From Microcoleus sp. FACHB-831 (GTDB lineage Bacteria; Cyanobacteriota; Cyanobacteriia; Cyanobacteriales; FACHB-T130), in the NCBI RefSeq assembly GCF_014695585.1, contig NZ_JACJON010000060.1, forward strand, positions 115,871 to 179,870: a DNA stretch of 64,000 nt, read 5' to 3'. Positions 1 through 11,800 of this stretch are shown here, piece after piece. The first letter of the stretch is position 1; every line of letters begins with the position of its first letter. The position numbers were made by a program, and so were the translations under genes. Under the pieces are notes generated by a model. That model was not told the DNA's origin and did no database searches. It saw only the letters and a list, made by a program, of their open reading frames with translations.

Positions 1-1051
1 TATCATTCCAGTAGCGCATCAGGTAAGGGCTGTTTTCTACAATCTGGCGATCGTTGCCATAGTTAACTTTACCCTTGAGCCGATCTTCGATATAGTCTAC
101 TTTCACTTTCGCCCATTTCCGCTGTGCGAGAATTTTGCACAATTCCTCGCGGTTTTCCATGTTGTCGCACCACTGTTGCGCTTCTAATACTGCCTTGAGA
201 ATTCCTTTGGCAGTCTGAGGATTTTTGTCCATCCAATCAGCGCGGAAGCTTAGGGCTTTTTCAGGATGGTTTTTCCAAAACTCACCTGTGACAATGGCGG
301 TGTAGCCGAGTTTTTCCCTAACTAAGCGTTCGTTCCAAGGGTCGCCTACGCAGAAGCCATCCAGGTTGCCTACTCTGACGTTGGATACCAGTTGAGGGCC
401 TGGTACTACCAGAACTGAGACATCTTTATCGGGATCTATGCCACCGGAGGCTAACCAATAGCGCAGCATGGTGTCGCTGGTGCCACCTTTGAAGGTCATC
501 CCAAACCGCAGGGGTTTTTTATCTGCTTTTGCTTGGTCGGCTTTTGCCTTTAATTTTGAGGTGTCCAGGCTGACATCTATATCTTTGTGGGCGTTGGATA
601 CGGAAATTCCCTGTCCGTCAATATTCAGCCGCGCCACAATGTACATGGGGATCTGTTTTTTGCCTTTGGTGACGGTGCCGAGGGACATTTGGTAAGGCAG
701 GGGGGAGAGAACCATTGCACCATCCAGCCCACCACCAGCTGAACCAAGTTCTAAGTTATCCCGCGTTACACCCCAAGATGGTTGCTTTAGCAATTTGACA
801 TCGGGGACTCCGTGCTTGGCAAAGAAGCCTTTGGCTTGGGCAATAATCAGCGGCGCAGCGTCGGTTTGACCGACAAAGCCGATTCTTGCACTCTGTCCAG
901 AGCCTTGGTCAATAACGCCTGCTATGTTACTGGTCTGCGGATTGCTGGCGTTGCTCTGGGTACAGCCTTTTAAGAGTACTGCTCCGAGTGTTGTTGCGCC
1001 AGCGGTGAGTAGAAATTTGCGTCTGGTAAATGGGGCTGAAGGCTTGGTCAT
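1..1051 (-). CDS. nrtA: Nitrate ABC transporter substrate-binding lipoprotein NrtA (partial, C-terminus off window)
   Basis: This is the 5' part of an NrtA/CmpA-type periplasmic solute-binding protein, about 350 codons; the 3' end lies beyond the window edge. The ATG at 1051 opens a protein starting MTKPSAPFTRRKFLL. It has a twin-arginine-like motif (TRRKFLL) and a lipobox ending in LLKGC, so it is probably exported and lipid-anchored. The body shows typical family segments (RIGFVGQTDAAPLIIAQAKG, GGTSDTMLRYWLASGG, NLDGFCVGDPWNERLV). Such proteins bind nitrate/nitrite for the NrtABCD importer. The bicarbonate-binding homologue CmpA is the main alternative, and I prefer NrtA only from overall resemblance. 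No clear GTA-N8-TAC NtcA site was found upstream. Confidence 0.85.
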   Translation of the reverse strand, partial: MTKPSAPFTRRKFLLTAGATTLGAVLLKGCTQSNASNPQTSNIAGVIDQGSGQSARIGFVGQTDAAPLIIAQAKGFFAKHGVPDVKLLKQPSWGVTRDNLELGSAGGGLDGAMVLSPLPYQMSLGTVTKGKKQIPMYIVARLNIDGQGISVSNAHKDIDVSLDTSKLKAKADQAKADKKPLRFGMTFKGGTSDTMLRYWLASGGIDPDKDVSVLVVPGPQLVSNVRVGNLDGFCVGDPWNERLVREKLGYTAIVTGEFWKNHPEKALSFRADWMDKNPQTAKGILKAVLEAQQWCDNMENREELCKILAQRKWAKVKVDYIEDRLKGKVNYGNDRQIVENSPYLMRYWND

Positions 1052-1636
1052 AAGTTATCTTTATAATGTGGCCAAGGTCAGTCGCGATCGCTGAACGGGA
1101 GCGTTCTTTAATCTTCACTTCGTCGTTAAAGCCTACTATAGCGGCTCTTTCAGAGGATGTATAGACCCCAGAACCCGAAAGTTTAATTAAATATTAAATG
1201 AAGTGTATAAGTAAAATTTGTTCGTACCCTAAATGTTTGTATAGGCTGTAATTGCCTTCTCGCAAGAGTTATAAGCTTTATATAGCTATCTTATGTATCA
1301 GAGGCCAGGTAGGCTACTTCAAATCTACAGGCATTAATATATTTATAAGTTTTATTTATATAAATTGGCTCTAGGAGAGTTCCCCGGTTCAGTGCTGGGT
1401 TGATTAGACCTCTCCAACAACTCTCAAAGCCTTTCTATTTCTAATATTGATTTATGAGTGTCAAAAGCCAGACACTCATAAATCAACGGTTACATAGTGC
1501 TTTGGGAGTATTGCTATCAAATTAATTTGTGCTTTGAAGCCAAATTATCTCATTAATTAGAAATTATTTGTTTAGGTATTTAGCTATTCACAACTATTGC
1601 GCCTATTCGCCCTATTTTAGAAAAATCTACTCTAGC
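1052..1636. other. Intergenic region upstream of nrtA
   Basis: AT-rich, with no convincing ORF. It must hold the nrtA promoter near 1060-1200, but no clear -10/-35 pair stands out. It contains one HIP1-like site at 1083-1090 and the perfect hairpin listed separately at 1447-1486. Confidence 0.5.
1447..1486. repeat. Perfect 16-bp inverted repeat (hairpin)
   Basis: TTGATTTATGAGTGTC is followed by an 8-nt loop (aaaagcca) and its exact reverse complement. No T-tract follows on either side, so it is not a classical intrinsic terminator. It may be a REP-like dispersed element or a binding site. Confidence 0.75.
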
Positions 1637-1967
1637 GATATAAATTGGCATACTTAATGGTATTTCCTAATGCTCAGAAATCTGCTTGACCCGTTAGCAT
1701 TATTTTTAGAAATTTTTGCGAATTAGCATGAATTTGTTTTAATAATTCGTTTTGTTTAATATTAGGCATCAGGTAATCGTAAATAGCTACAGTAACTTCA
1801 TACTGTTCTTCTGGCAATTCTGACAATGATTCTAAAGCCTCTTCTCCCCCAAGCACTGTTTCAATGAGGTAGCCATCTCCTAAACATTAAATATTTTTGA
1901 AATTCTATTTCAAGGCTATCAAGAATTGTCGGCTCATCATCAATACATATAATTACAGGTTTATTGA
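1637..1967 (-). pseudogene. Decayed response regulator receiver domain
   Basis: Reading the minus strand from about 1967 gives NKPVIICIDDEPTILDSLEI, a normal receiver N-terminus with the acidic DD pair but no start codon. After KYL the frame must shift by one base near 1885 to continue as DGYLIETVLGGEEALESLSE and on to KIMLTGQADF, where a stop occurs at 1674. The downstream bases still encode GNTIKYANLYR, the usual receiver sequence before the conserved Lys. So the gene carries a lost start, a frameshift and at least one nonsense or deletion event. It lies directly after the intact regulator at 1953-2360, overlapping its stop by about 15 bases. It is probably a degenerate tandem paralogue. 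Confidence 0.7.
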
Positions 1968-2360
1968 TAATTTTGCCAAACCTGATTTAATAGCTTCAAT
2001 CAACTCACTATTATTCCAAGGCTTGGGTAAGTAGGCGTGTAATTTAGCTTGAGATATGGTTCTTTCAATAGCTTCTGCGTCAGCTTGTCCTGTCAGCATA
2101 ATTGTAATAATTTGGGGATAGTTTTTATGAATGAGGATGAAAAATTCATCTCCCTTCATTCCCGGCATCAACCAATCAGAGACAATTACTAGGATGTCTA
2201 CCTTATCTTCAACTAATTCTTCAATAATTTCTAAAGCTTCGTCAGCGCTTTCAGCAAACTCACCAACATAAGTATTACCAAAGGCTTTTTGGAGTTCTAT
2301 CTCCAGACTTTCCAACACCACTACTTCATCATCAACACACAAAATTGCTGGTTTAGGCAT
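1953..2360 (-). CDS. Single-domain response regulator (CheY-like receiver)
   Basis: This 135-residue protein is one receiver domain with no output domain. Visible features are the acidic pocket (LCVDDE, residues 7-12), the phospho-acceptor Asp in VSDWLMPGMKGDEF (about residue 60), the Thr of IMLTGQAD and the Lys of LPKPWN. It starts at ATG 2360 and sits 122 bp downstream of the giant sensor kinase on the same strand. The likely role is a phosphate-accepting partner, or connector, of that kinase. The acidic stretch EELVEDKVDILVIVSD is slightly longer than usual before the phospho-Asp strand. The direct pairing with the kinase is inferred from position. Confidence 0.9.
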   Translation of the reverse strand: MPKPAILCVDDEVVVLESLEIELQKAFGNTYVGEFAESADEALEIIEELVEDKVDILVIVSDWLMPGMKGDEFFILIHKNYPQIITIMLTGQADAEAIERTISQAKLHAYLPKPWNNSELIEAIKSGLAKLSINL

Positions 2361-2482
2361 AGCTATTTTCTTTTATTTGTAAAGCTTGGTAAGTAAATAG
2401 GCGTAATTTAAATTTAACCCAGTCTTGTTGTTATCCTAGAAAGCGGCTCAAAAATCCCTCGTCAATACCCGAAATCGCTTGC

Positions 2483-5400
2483 TTAGATATGGCTTATTTC
2501 TTCGTTGACATTCGTAGGCAGGAATATTGTAAAAGTGGTTTGACCTGGGAGCGATGAGACTTCAATTTTACCCTGATGTTTTTCAATAATCTTTCTGACA
2601 ATATCCAACCCTAAGCCGCTGCCTTCTCCAGGAGCTTTGGTTGTAAAAAATGGTTCAAAGATTTTAGGCATAAGCTCAAGGGGAATCCCCTTGCCACTAT
2701 CGGTGATGCTGACTAAAGCAGTTGTATCTTGTTGTTTCACATCAATTTTTAAACTTCCTTTATAGTCCATCGCTTGCAAAGCATTATGCACCAGATTTGT
2801 CCAAACTTGATTCAGTTCATCGGGATAACACCCGATTGATGGCACCTCACCATAGTTCCTAATCACTTCCACTCCCTGTTTAAATTGGTTGTGATAGAGA
2901 GTTAATACAGTTTCAATGCCTTCAATAATATTTGCCTGTACCTTATGTCCAGAGTTGTCATAACGCGCATAGCTTTTTAAAGCAAATACGACTTTGGCGG
3001 CGCGGTCTGTGGCCGTCGCAATGGTGCGGGTGCTTTTTTGTACGCTTGCCCACTCATACGCTGTTTTTAAAATTGTTTCGCTATCAGGGTCTTTTAGCAA
3101 TGGCAAAAAGGCTTGAATATCGTCATAGACGCCGATGTTGACTAGGGTAGCGGCGATGGTGTCGGCATTGTCGATCTTCTGTTGTTCGAGTTGACGCTGT
3201 AAATCTTTTTTGATAAGACGTTTTTCTTTAGTTGATAAGAGGGTATTTTGTTGGCTTGATTTAGCAAGGAGAGATAAGAAATATTGCTGGTGTTCTGGAG
3301 ATAGGTTTTGAAAAAAAGTGGGAAATATATCTATATTTTTAGTTAAAAATTCGCTAATATTGTCGATTGATGAGCGAATCGCTCCCAATGGGGTATTAAT
3401 TTCATGGGCAACACCAGCAATCAATTGTCCTAGTGCTGCCATTTTTTCCGATTGAATTAATTCTTCTTGGGTAGCTTTAAGGTGGTCGAGAGCTTGCAAG
3501 AGTTCTTGGGTGCGTGAGGCAACTTGAATTTCTAAAGTGCGATTATATTCGGATATCAACTTTTCTGCTTGTTTGCGTTTGGTAATGTCTTGAAAGGCAG
3601 CGATCGCGTAGACAACGTTACCCGTTTCATCAAAAATTGGCGTGGTAGAAACTTCCAAGGGGACAATCTTATCCGGATGGTAAAGTTCTAGATCGTCAGC
3701 CTTGGCTGTTTCACCTGTTAGGGAACGCACGATCGGCAGTTGGTCGGTTGGGTAAAACTCCTGGGTTCCGGCACGATAAACTTGAAAAGCCTTTGTCAAT
3801 TGCTCAGTTTTGGCTTCTGATAAAACGTTGATGCCAAGTAACTGTTGTGCTGTCTGGTTGGCATAGTAGAGTTGTCCGGTAGAGTCGTGGACAGATACAC
3901 CCATTGGCATCGCTTCTAGGTATTGATTCAACCGTCTTTCACTTTCGGTGACTTCAGCGTAGAGTTTGGCATTGGTAATTGCGATCGCCGCTTGCCCAGA
4001 TAATAGTTGTATGACTTCCAACCTGTCAGGAGTAAAAGCTCCCCCTGTTAGATTATTTTCTAGATAGACAATGCCACTAAGTTGACCTTGATATATCAGT
4101 GGCGCACACAATATAGATTTGGTCTTATTCGCTTTAATATACGGGTCAAGTGTAAATTTGCCCTGATGCGTCGCATCGTTCTCTACAACAGTTTCTTTGG
4201 TACGGGTGACATAGTTTACGATCGATTCAGGTAGGTATTTGTTAACTGGAATTGACTGCAATACTTTAACGTCATCAGCATCCACCTCCCTAGAGGCTTC
4301 AATTACCCATTCTCCTGCTCTATCTAAAATGAGAAAGCCTGTTTGCGCCCCAGCATTCTGGATGAGAATCTTCATTAAAGAAGCAAGTAACTTATCCAGC
4401 ACAATTTCGCCGGAAATGGCTTGGGAGGCTTTCATTAACGTAGCTAAATCCAACGCTTCGCCTGACTGGCTGCCAGTTGCGGAATTGGTGGTTATCGTAG
4501 AAGTGCAAGTAATGCTTTTAGGGGCAGATGATTTAGGCAATAACTGCGGGTATTTGGCTTCTAACTCCTCTACCTTGGCGATCGCTCCCCAGCGCGTGTA
4601 GGCGTAGTGTGCCTCTTTCATATAGGTTTGGGCAATCTTAGTCTTACCACGCTCTAGATAAAACTTTGCGCCTAACTCATAAGCTAACGCCTCTTCTTGG
4701 ATAAATTGGTGATCGCTGGCTCCTTTAATGGCTTGCTCATAAAACTCTACTGCTTGCCAATATTGCCCCAAGACTCGCGCTTTCTCTGCTTCCACTAGAT
4801 AAAATTTATGCAGGTGATTCATTGGAGCATGGTGCGCCCATTTCTGCATCTTTTGTTGATTGGTGTTAACTCGATTGAGCCAATCCTCTTTTTCCGAGTT
4901 TGAAGCTTCAGCAAATATGCTTAAATGTGCTAGAGAATCATATAAATAAAATACAGGTACAGATATCATTGCTGTGACACCATCTAAATACTGTTCTGCT
5001 ATAACAGCATTTTGTCTAGCTTGATCAGTCTCCCCAAACAGATAACATAGGATAAGTTTATTTAGATAGAAGAAGTGAAGTCCAGTTCTGTCATTGGCTT
5101 TAAGAGCAAGCGGCAGCGATCGCTCCTCATTGTAGGCATCACCCATCAAACGGATAGGATTTTTAGACCGACCTAGCAAGTTAAAGACTGCCTGCCGAAA
5201 CCTGGCAAGCCAATGAAAAGGATTTTCCCGTCTAATTTGGCTTATAGCGTTACTATAGGTCGCCATTTTTTGTTCTACTTCTATAAGTTCCTGCCCCATG
5301 AAATATGAGTGACAGCACAAGTAACAGGAAGAATAACCCGCAAATTCAAAGCCTCCGGTTTCCACTCCACGTTGATAACTCTCAATCAAAATAGGTAGCG

Positions 5401-8400
5401 TTTCTCTGATATGTTCTTTCCAGGGCATTACGTGGGAACCCAATACATGAAATGCCTTAGCCGTGCTTTTCTTGTCATTGAACCGTTCCGCCAAACTAAA
5501 AACTAATTTTCCAAATTTATAACCCAACTCAATGTCTTGAACTACTCCACACAAAATTAATGCGTAAGCGGCATAACTATTTGTGGACCAGGTAGCATTG
5601 CCATATTTGATAGATAAGTTAACCATCGATAGCACAATCAGTAACATAAGTGTAGGAGCCGCTATATAGGCGGCACTACTTATACTCAATAGGATATAGA
5701 GCGCTGCCTGCGGCTCGGGTTCGGTCATGTCCGGCAGGTTAATTAGCTCTTCGATTTCTTGCTCAGCATAGAGTAAAGCGGTTTCCTCAAACCCTCTTTG
5801 AATATCTAATTGGCTCGGTTCTTCTGGTAAGCTCACCCCTAACAGTTTCAGTACTTGAAGCCCAATCTTTATGGATTCTTTGAGGTTTCCCTGTGCACCA
5901 GCTGCTAGAATTTTGCTATCGTAAACTTTTACTTTGTCCAGCACTGTTTTGGAATAGTTCAATACGACTTCTGCCAACTGCTCCATCTGCTCGAAGTCAC
6001 CGTTAAGGTACGCCGCCTCTGTTGCTTCGTCGTACAAAGATAAGGTTAGGTGATACTGTCGCTGCCAACTATCTGCACACAGGAGTTTAAGTCCCGCATT
6101 CAAATACCCAACGGCTGCTCGATAAGCTGTTGCTGCTTTCGCTTTCTTACCCGCGGTCAAATTTAGTTTTGCGATTCCCTCTCGCTCGTCTTGATCGGTA
6201 ACAAGCTCAACACCAAGATTAAGATGATCGACTATTTTAAATATCTCCTCCGATAAGGTTTCTAGTGCGGTATTTTGCAACAGCAAGCGACCAATTTGTA
6301 AGTGAACGGCTTTCTTGCGATCCTCGTCTATCAAGGCATAAGCAGCTTGTTGTACTCGATCGTGCAGGAACTTGTAATCGTGAATTAATAATTCTTTATC
6401 TAATTCGGATAGAGGCAGGATTAATGCAGACTGAACTGCTGTAACTAAATCTGTAAAAATTGATTCTTTGGATTGTTCACTAATGATAGAAAGAGTTTTT
6501 AAGTCGAAAGATGCACCAATACAAGATGCTAAACGTAAAACCTGTTGTGTAGATTCCGGCAATCTTTTCACCTTGCCAATCATCAACTCCACAACATTAT
6601 CTGTAATGTCTTGGGCTTCAATTTGAGCTATATTCCACGTAAAGTTGTGATATTCAAAATCAAAAGTTATCAAATTATCGGCGTGCAATGTTTTTATAAA
6701 CTGATTGACAAAAAACGGATTGCCAAGAGTTTTTATCATCACGAGTTCTGCCAGAGGTTTTACCTCCGCAGTGTAGCTATGCAATGTGTCGGCAATCAGT
6801 TGGCTAATATGTTCTAGTTCTAAAGGGGCTAAAGTAATAGAATTGATAGTTGCTCCTAGATTACGCAACCCTTCAAGCGTCATTATCAATGGATGTGTTG
6901 GGCTAACTTCGTTATCCCGGTACGCCCCAATTAGGAACAAATATTGCGTCTCATTATCTGTCATCATCAGTTCAATTAACTTGAGTGTGGCGGAGTCTGC
7001 CCACTGCAAATCATCCAGAAAGATGACTAAGGGATGCTCTTTTGAGCAAAATGCCCGGATAAAGTTTTGAAAGACGAAATTAAAGCGATTTTGAGACTCA
7101 GTTGCTCCTAATTCAGGCACGGGTAGCTGCTTACCCACAATCAATTCCACTTCGGGAATTACATCAATAATTACTTGACTGTTAGAACCAAATGCCGCTA
7201 AAAGGTTTTCTCGCCAAAGGTTTAGTTGTGCTTCGCTTTCAGATAAAATTTGCTGTATTAATCCCTTAAAGGCACTGACAATAGCAGAGTAGGGAATATT
7301 TCGCTGAAATTGGTCAAATTTACCTTCTGTGAAATAGCCGCGCAGTCGAGTATTGGGTTTATGAATTTCGGCAACTAAGGATGACTTTCCAATACCCGAA
7401 TAACCCGCTACTAACATCATTTCGACCCCCCCTTGCCCCCCCTTACTAAGGGGGGGTTGAGGGGGGTTAGCTACTCGCTCGAATGCTGTCAGTAAGGTTT
7501 CAACTTCTGCTTCACGTCCATAGAGTTTTTGGGGAATTTGAAACTTGTCAGAAATATCTGACGAGGCGAGGGGAAAGTCTGTTATATTTCCATTTTCGTG
7601 TAACTGGGCGAGACATTTTTCTAAATCAGCTTTAACTCCCCAAGCACTTTGGTATCGTTCCTCCGCTGTTTTCGCCATTAGTTTCATCACAATGTCTGCA
7701 ACGACTTTGGGAATCTCTGGTAAAAGCTGATGGGGCGGTACTGGCTGTTTGGCGATATGACAATGCACCAACTCCAGCACATCGGTAGTCTCAAATGGTA
7801 GCTGTCCTGTAAGCAGTTCGTAGAAGGTGACACCGAGGGAGTAAAAGTCCGTGCGGTAATCAAGAGTTCTGTTCATCCGTCCCGTTTGTTCGGGCGACAT
7901 ATAGGCTAAGGTGCCTTCTAAAACATTCGGATTTTTCAGTGTGGGATTTTCGCGGGTTAATACTGTCGAAATGCCAAAATCGATGATTTTAAGAGTCTCT
8001 GTTTCTGGGTTAAAAACGATATTGGATGGATTAATATCTTTGTGAATGACATTGAGGGCGTGAATCGCGCCTAAAATCTCAGCCGTCTTGATAGCAATGC
8101 TGAGGAATTCTGATAGCGGCAAGGTATGTTTTAACCCTATCGGCTCATTCATTAATTGCTGTAAAGATGAAGCACCGAAATCTTCTAAGATAATAACTAG
8201 AGTCTTCTGATAGGGTAAGAGAGCAAAAGCTTTAATTACACCAGCGAGATTAAAGTTGCGGGTGATTTCATATTCCTGCTTGTATTGGGTAAGTTTATTC
8301 GGCGTGGGATAGTCTTCTTTGAGAACTTTGAGGATTACGGCTCGATTATCCTGCTCTCTGATAGCCCGATATATTTTTGAATTAATACTTTCATAGATTT

Positions 8401-8434
8401 GTGTGAGAATCTGGTAGCCAGGAATTTTAATCAT
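2483..8434 (-). CDS. Ser/Thr protein kinase - AAA ATPase - GAF - PAS - histidine kinase fusion
   Basis: A 1983-residue signalling protein, counted from the ATG at 8434 ([12 protein letters not shown]). I prefer this start to an upstream in-frame start at 8473 because the kinase fold begins here. Residues 1-280 form a eukaryotic-type kinase with Lys36 (VILK), catalytic HKDINPSN (Asp133) and DFG at 152-154, followed by [10 protein letters not shown]. Then comes an AAA-type ATPase (Walker [12 protein letters not shown] near 346; Walker [12 protein letters not shown]), a long helical, TPR-like stretch to about 1300, GAF (about 1325-1490), PAS (about 1500-1615), HisKA with phospho-His in [17 protein letters not shown] (about 1674) and HATPase ending [18 protein letters not shown]. 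This trifunctional architecture is common in filamentous cyanobacteria. The input signal is unknown. A repeat-derived insert lies between kinase and ATPase (7425-7469). Confidence 0.93.
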   Translation of the reverse strand: MIKIPGYQILTQIYESINSKIYRAIREQDNRAVILKVLKEDYPTPNKLTQYKQEYEITRNFNLAGVIKAFALLPYQKTLVIILEDFGASSLQQLMNEPIGLKHTLPLSEFLSIAIKTAEILGAIHALNVIHKDINPSNIVFNPETETLKIIDFGISTVLTRENPTLKNPNVLEGTLAYMSPEQTGRMNRTLDYRTDFYSLGVTFYELLTGQLPFETTDVLELVHCHIAKQPVPPHQLLPEIPKVVADIVMKLMAKTAEERYQSAWGVKADLEKCLAQLHENGNITDFPLASSDISDKFQIPQKLYGREAEVETLLTAFERVANPPQPPLSKGGQGGVEMMLVAGYSGIGKSSLVAEIHKPNTRLRGYFTEGKFDQFQRNIPYSAIVSAFKGLIQQILSESEAQLNLWRENLLAAFGSNSQVIIDVIPEVELIVGKQLPVPELGATESQNRFNFVFQNFIRAFCSKEHPLVIFLDDLQWADSATLKLIELMMTDNETQYLFLIGAYRDNEVSPTHPLIMTLEGLRNLGATINSITLAPLELEHISQLIADTLHSYTAEVKPLAELVMIKTLGNPFFVNQFIKTLHADNLITFDFEYHNFTWNIAQIEAQDITDNVVELMIGKVKRLPESTQQVLRLASCIGASFDLKTLSIISEQSKESIFTDLVTAVQSALILPLSELDKELLIHDYKFLHDRVQQAAYALIDEDRKKAVHLQIGRLLLQNTALETLSEEIFKIVDHLNLGVELVTDQDEREGIAKLNLTAGKKAKAATAYRAAVGYLNAGLKLLCADSWQRQYHLTLSLYDEATEAAYLNGDFEQMEQLAEVVLNYSKTVLDKVKVYDSKILAAGAQGNLKESIKIGLQVLKLLGVSLPEEPSQLDIQRGFEETALLYAEQEIEELINLPDMTEPEPQAALYILLSISSAAYIAAPTLMLLIVLSMVNLSIKYGNATWSTNSYAAYALILCGVVQDIELGYKFGKLVFSLAERFNDKKSTAKAFHVLGSHVMPWKEHIRETLPILIESYQRGVETGGFEFAGYSSCYLCCHSYFMGQELIEVEQKMATYSNAISQIRRENPFHWLARFRQAVFNLLGRSKNPIRLMGDAYNEERSLPLALKANDRTGLHFFYLNKLILCYLFGETDQARQNAVIAEQYLDGVTAMISVPVFYLYDSLAHLSIFAEASNSEKEDWLNRVNTNQQKMQKWAHHAPMNHLHKFYLVEAEKARVLGQYWQAVEFYEQAIKGASDHQFIQEEALAYELGAKFYLERGKTKIAQTYMKEAHYAYTRWGAIAKVEELEAKYPQLLPKSSAPKSITCTSTITTNSATGSQSGEALDLATLMKASQAISGEIVLDKLLASLMKILIQNAGAQTGFLILDRAGEWVIEASREVDADDVKVLQSIPVNKYLPESIVNYVTRTKETVVENDATHQGKFTLDPYIKANKTKSILCAPLIYQGQLSGIVYLENNLTGGAFTPDRLEVIQLLSGQAAIAITNAKLYAEVTESERRLNQYLEAMPMGVSVHDSTGQLYYANQTAQQLLGINVLSEAKTEQLTKAFQVYRAGTQEFYPTDQLPIVRSLTGETAKADDLELYHPDKIVPLEVSTTPIFDETGNVVYAIAAFQDITKRKQAEKLISEYNRTLEIQVASRTQELLQALDHLKATQEELIQSEKMAALGQLIAGVAHEINTPLGAIRSSIDNISEFLTKNIDIFPTFFQNLSPEHQQYFLSLLAKSSQQNTLLSTKEKRLIKKDLQRQLEQQKIDNADTIAATLVNIGVYDDIQAFLPLLKDPDSETILKTAYEWASVQKSTRTIATATDRAAKVVFALKSYARYDNSGHKVQANIIEGIETVLTLYHNQFKQGVEVIRNYGEVPSIGCYPDELNQVWTNLVHNALQAMDYKGSLKIDVKQQDTTALVSITDSGKGIPLELMPKIFEPFFTTKAPGEGSGLGLDIVRKIIEKHQGKIEVSSLPGQTTFTIFLPTNVNEEISHI
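7425..7469. repeat. Palindromic C/G-rich dispersed repeat inserted in frame
   Basis: The core is seven C, TTACTAA, seven G, flanked by further C-run and G-run arms. On the minus strand it reads through as [16 protein letters not shown], at residues about 321-336 of the kinase fusion, in the linker before the Walker A strand. Peptides of this [10 protein letters not shown] type are the translated form of a repeat family widespread in cyanobacterial genomes (known generally). Here it preserves the frame. Confidence 0.75.
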
Positions 8435-8837
8435 GGTTAGGTTGACGATAAGAGTGAGGAATTTGTAGAACAAAAGGGATAATCAAGACAGTTTGTAGAG
8501 GAACCTCTACACAAACTTCGTTAACTACAGGAGCTAGAAGATTGATTGCCATTGGGGCAGTTTAGTATTTAATTTTGTTCAGATTGTCATGGATTAATAT
8601 AAAAAATGGAAACCCCTACCTGTATTTTGCTAACCCTTCTGCAACTACGCGGTAGAAGTGGTTTTATAAACATCGATTACACTTGAATGTTTTCCTGATA
8701 TTTTGTTTTGGTTCATACAATATCAAGTCCTTTTGATTGCCCATAATTTACTCGGAACGCCAGCCCTCTGGCGTGCTTTTATTGTGGATAATTAATCCGA
8801 GTTGATATAAGTACGATTTGGTTGGAGCGCTAGGTTT
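8435..8837. other. Intergenic region between the two giant sensor genes
   Basis: No ORF. It contains a short hairpin GTAGAGG-aa-CCTCTAC at 8493-8508. It also holds ACGCCAG-ccct-CTGGCGT at 8757-8774, followed on the plus strand by GCTTTT. The second looks terminator-like but points away from the flanking minus-strand genes, so its role is unclear. Confidence 0.4.
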
Positions 8838-11800
8838 TTAAAAAAGTTGCACGTCCTGCGATCGCTCATCTATTTTTTTACTTTCCTCAATCAAATCAAT
8901 GACTAGATCGAACCGGAAGTTATTAGCCCAATCTGTTAAAGTATTCGCCAAAGTTTCACTTACAGGGCAAATCTCCTCAACAAGTTCTAAAACTGTGTTA
9001 TCGCTGCATTCAAAAGCCGCATTCCGCAATTGTCCTATCCACTCGTTAGGCATTTGCCCTAACAGAATTTCTAATGGTTGTTCGATTTGAGACTGTTGAT
9101 TTGAAACTTGAGATTGCAAATTCTGTTGTTGGCTATCTTCGTAAACATAATTCACCCCTAAATATTGACCCATTTTTTCCAACAGCACGTCCTCTCGGAA
9201 GGGTTTGCCTAAAAAGTCATCGCACCCTGCTGACAAAACAATGTTTCGCTGCTCCTCAAAAGCACTCGCAGTCAAAGCAATAATGACTGTCTCCTGACCC
9301 TTGAGATGTGCCCTGATGCGTTTTGTTGCTTCATACCCATCCATTACTGGCATCCGCATATCCATCCAAATCAGGTGCGGTTCCCAACTTTCCCACATAG
9401 CAACGCCTTCTTGACCATTCTCGGCTTCGCGCACCTGAAAACCAATGGATCTCAGTAGTCTAACCAGCAACAGACGATTCTCGAAGCGATCTTCAACAAC
9501 TAAAATGCGATATTCAGGTTGATTGGGTGCTAAACCAATAGCTTTACAAGTTGGCTTTTGAGTTGAAATATCAATAGTTTCAGGCAGCTTAATCGAGACA
9601 TCAAAGCAAAAAATTGTTCCCTCACCTACTGTGCTGCTGACAGCGATTTCTCCTCCCATCAGTTCCACAAATTTTTTGCTAATAGGTAAGCCTAATCCTG
9701 TTCCTTCCTGCGATTGTCGCCCCGTTTCACTTTGAATGAAGGGATTAAATACGTTGCCTATCTCCTCTGGCTCAATACCTGGGCCAGTGTCTTCAATTTC
9801 AAATCTAATTGTTGTTTGTTTTGGTTTGGGCGTTGTTTGTATTTCTGGTTCAATTTTTAATTGTGAATTTCGCCTACTTTGGATTTCACAAGTTAATCCC
9901 GGCACAGGAGGCGCACCATTAATGCTTTTTACCTTTAAAGATACGCTCCCGTTTTGAGTAAACTTGATCGCATTTCCCAGCAGGTTAATCAATATTTGGC
10001 GTAATTTACTTTCGTCGGCTTTTACATACTGAGGAATGTCTGATGTTCTTTCAAATATCAGCTGTAAACCCTTGTCGTTCGCTTTAAAAGAAAACATTTC
10101 TTCTAGGCTTTTCAAAACCTTAAGCAAATCGAAATCATTTTCATTTAATGTAATTCTACCAGCCTCTATTTTGGACATTTCCAAAACGTCGTCGATCAAT
10201 TTAAGCAAATGTTCGCCAGCGCGATTAATGATCCCCAAATATTCCTGATTCTCCTCAGATAGTGAGGAGTCGCGGTTCATCACTTGGCTAAAGCCAAGAA
10301 TAGCGTTGAGGGGGGTACGCAGTTCGTGGCTCATGGAAGCTAGAAAATCGCTTTTGGCGTGATTAGCAGCAGCGCTTCGCGCCGCTTCGCTAACAGCGGA
10401 TTCTTTTGCTTTTTTCAGTTCTTCGGCTTGGTTTTGCGTTTGCGCTAATAATTGGGCTTGTTGTATAGCTACTCCCAACTGCTCCCCAATTTGAATTAGC
10501 ATCCAAATTTCTGTCTGTTTCCATTCGCGGGAGTTGGAGTTTTGGTAAGCTGCCAGCAATCCCCAAAGCCGATTGCCACAAAAAATGGGGACAATGATGT
10601 ACGCTCGCGCTTGAAATTTTTCTAAAATATTGAGATAACAGGGGGTAAATCCTGCTTTATAGATATCGGGAACGCAGCAGTAAGTTGCTCTTTGTCGATA
10701 AATTCCGCCTTGAGTTTTTTGTAGATAAGTATCTTGTATTAAGTTATCTTCACTACTCAAAGTTTTGACATTGCAATGGGGTTCGTTAACAGCTACTTGG
10801 GAAAGCTCTGGTTGATGCTTTTGTTGGCTGACTAATGGTTTCCAGCCTTCTACTACCGACTCCGATACAAACTCGCCACTCCAGTCTGGATTAAAGCGGT
10901 AGACACCGACGCGATCGCATTTTAAGGCTTGCCGCAGTTCTTGATTTGTGGTGCTGAAAATCGTTTCGATTTCCAATGTTTGCCGCATTCTTTGAATAAC
11001 GTTTGCGATCGCTTTTTCCCGTTCTGCTGTCTCGTGTAATGTCTCTTCTGCCTGCTTGGAACTGGTAATATCAGTTACCAAACCATCCCAGAGTATGCTG
11101 CCATCAGCTTGCAGTTCCGGACGCGAATTTCCTCGCAGCCACTTGATTTGACCGGAGACGATAACGCGCCAAGTAAAATCCCAAGGCTCAAGGGTTTTAG
11201 CTGACGAGACAATTGACTGCTCGAAACCCGCTATATCATCAGGATGAGTAATGCTCCAAGCTCCTGTGGCATTGTTCATCACTTCCTCTGGCTCTAGCCC
11301 AAATATTTCTCGGCAACCAGCACTGACGTAGGGAAAACCCCTTGAGCCATCAGGCTTGAGAATATACTGATAAATCATCCCCGGTACGTTCTGTGCCAAA
11401 TTTTGATAGCGGGTATTGCTTCGTTGCAGTGCTGCTCGTGCTTCTTGGCGTGCCTGACTAATGGCTATGAACTCGTTTACTAACCTGAGCCAATTAATTT
11501 CTTCTTGACTCCACTCCTTTGAGGAACGAACGGCATCTAGACCCATAAAACCGATAACTTTGCCAGAGTGTAGCGTGGGAACGGCAAGTCGGGACTTGAT
11601 TGATTTGAGTTCCCACGCGGCTTGTTCGCCTGCTTCAGGCGTTTGCTCGGCAGGGATTAAAACAGTTTCGCCGCTTAAGATCTGGCTGTTAACCCAATGA
11701 TGATTTTTAACTGGAAATTCTTGAAACTTATAGATGAATGGCTCAATGCCAAAGTCGCACCACTCGTGCGTCATCTTTAAGAAGCTCTGGTTGTCGTTGT

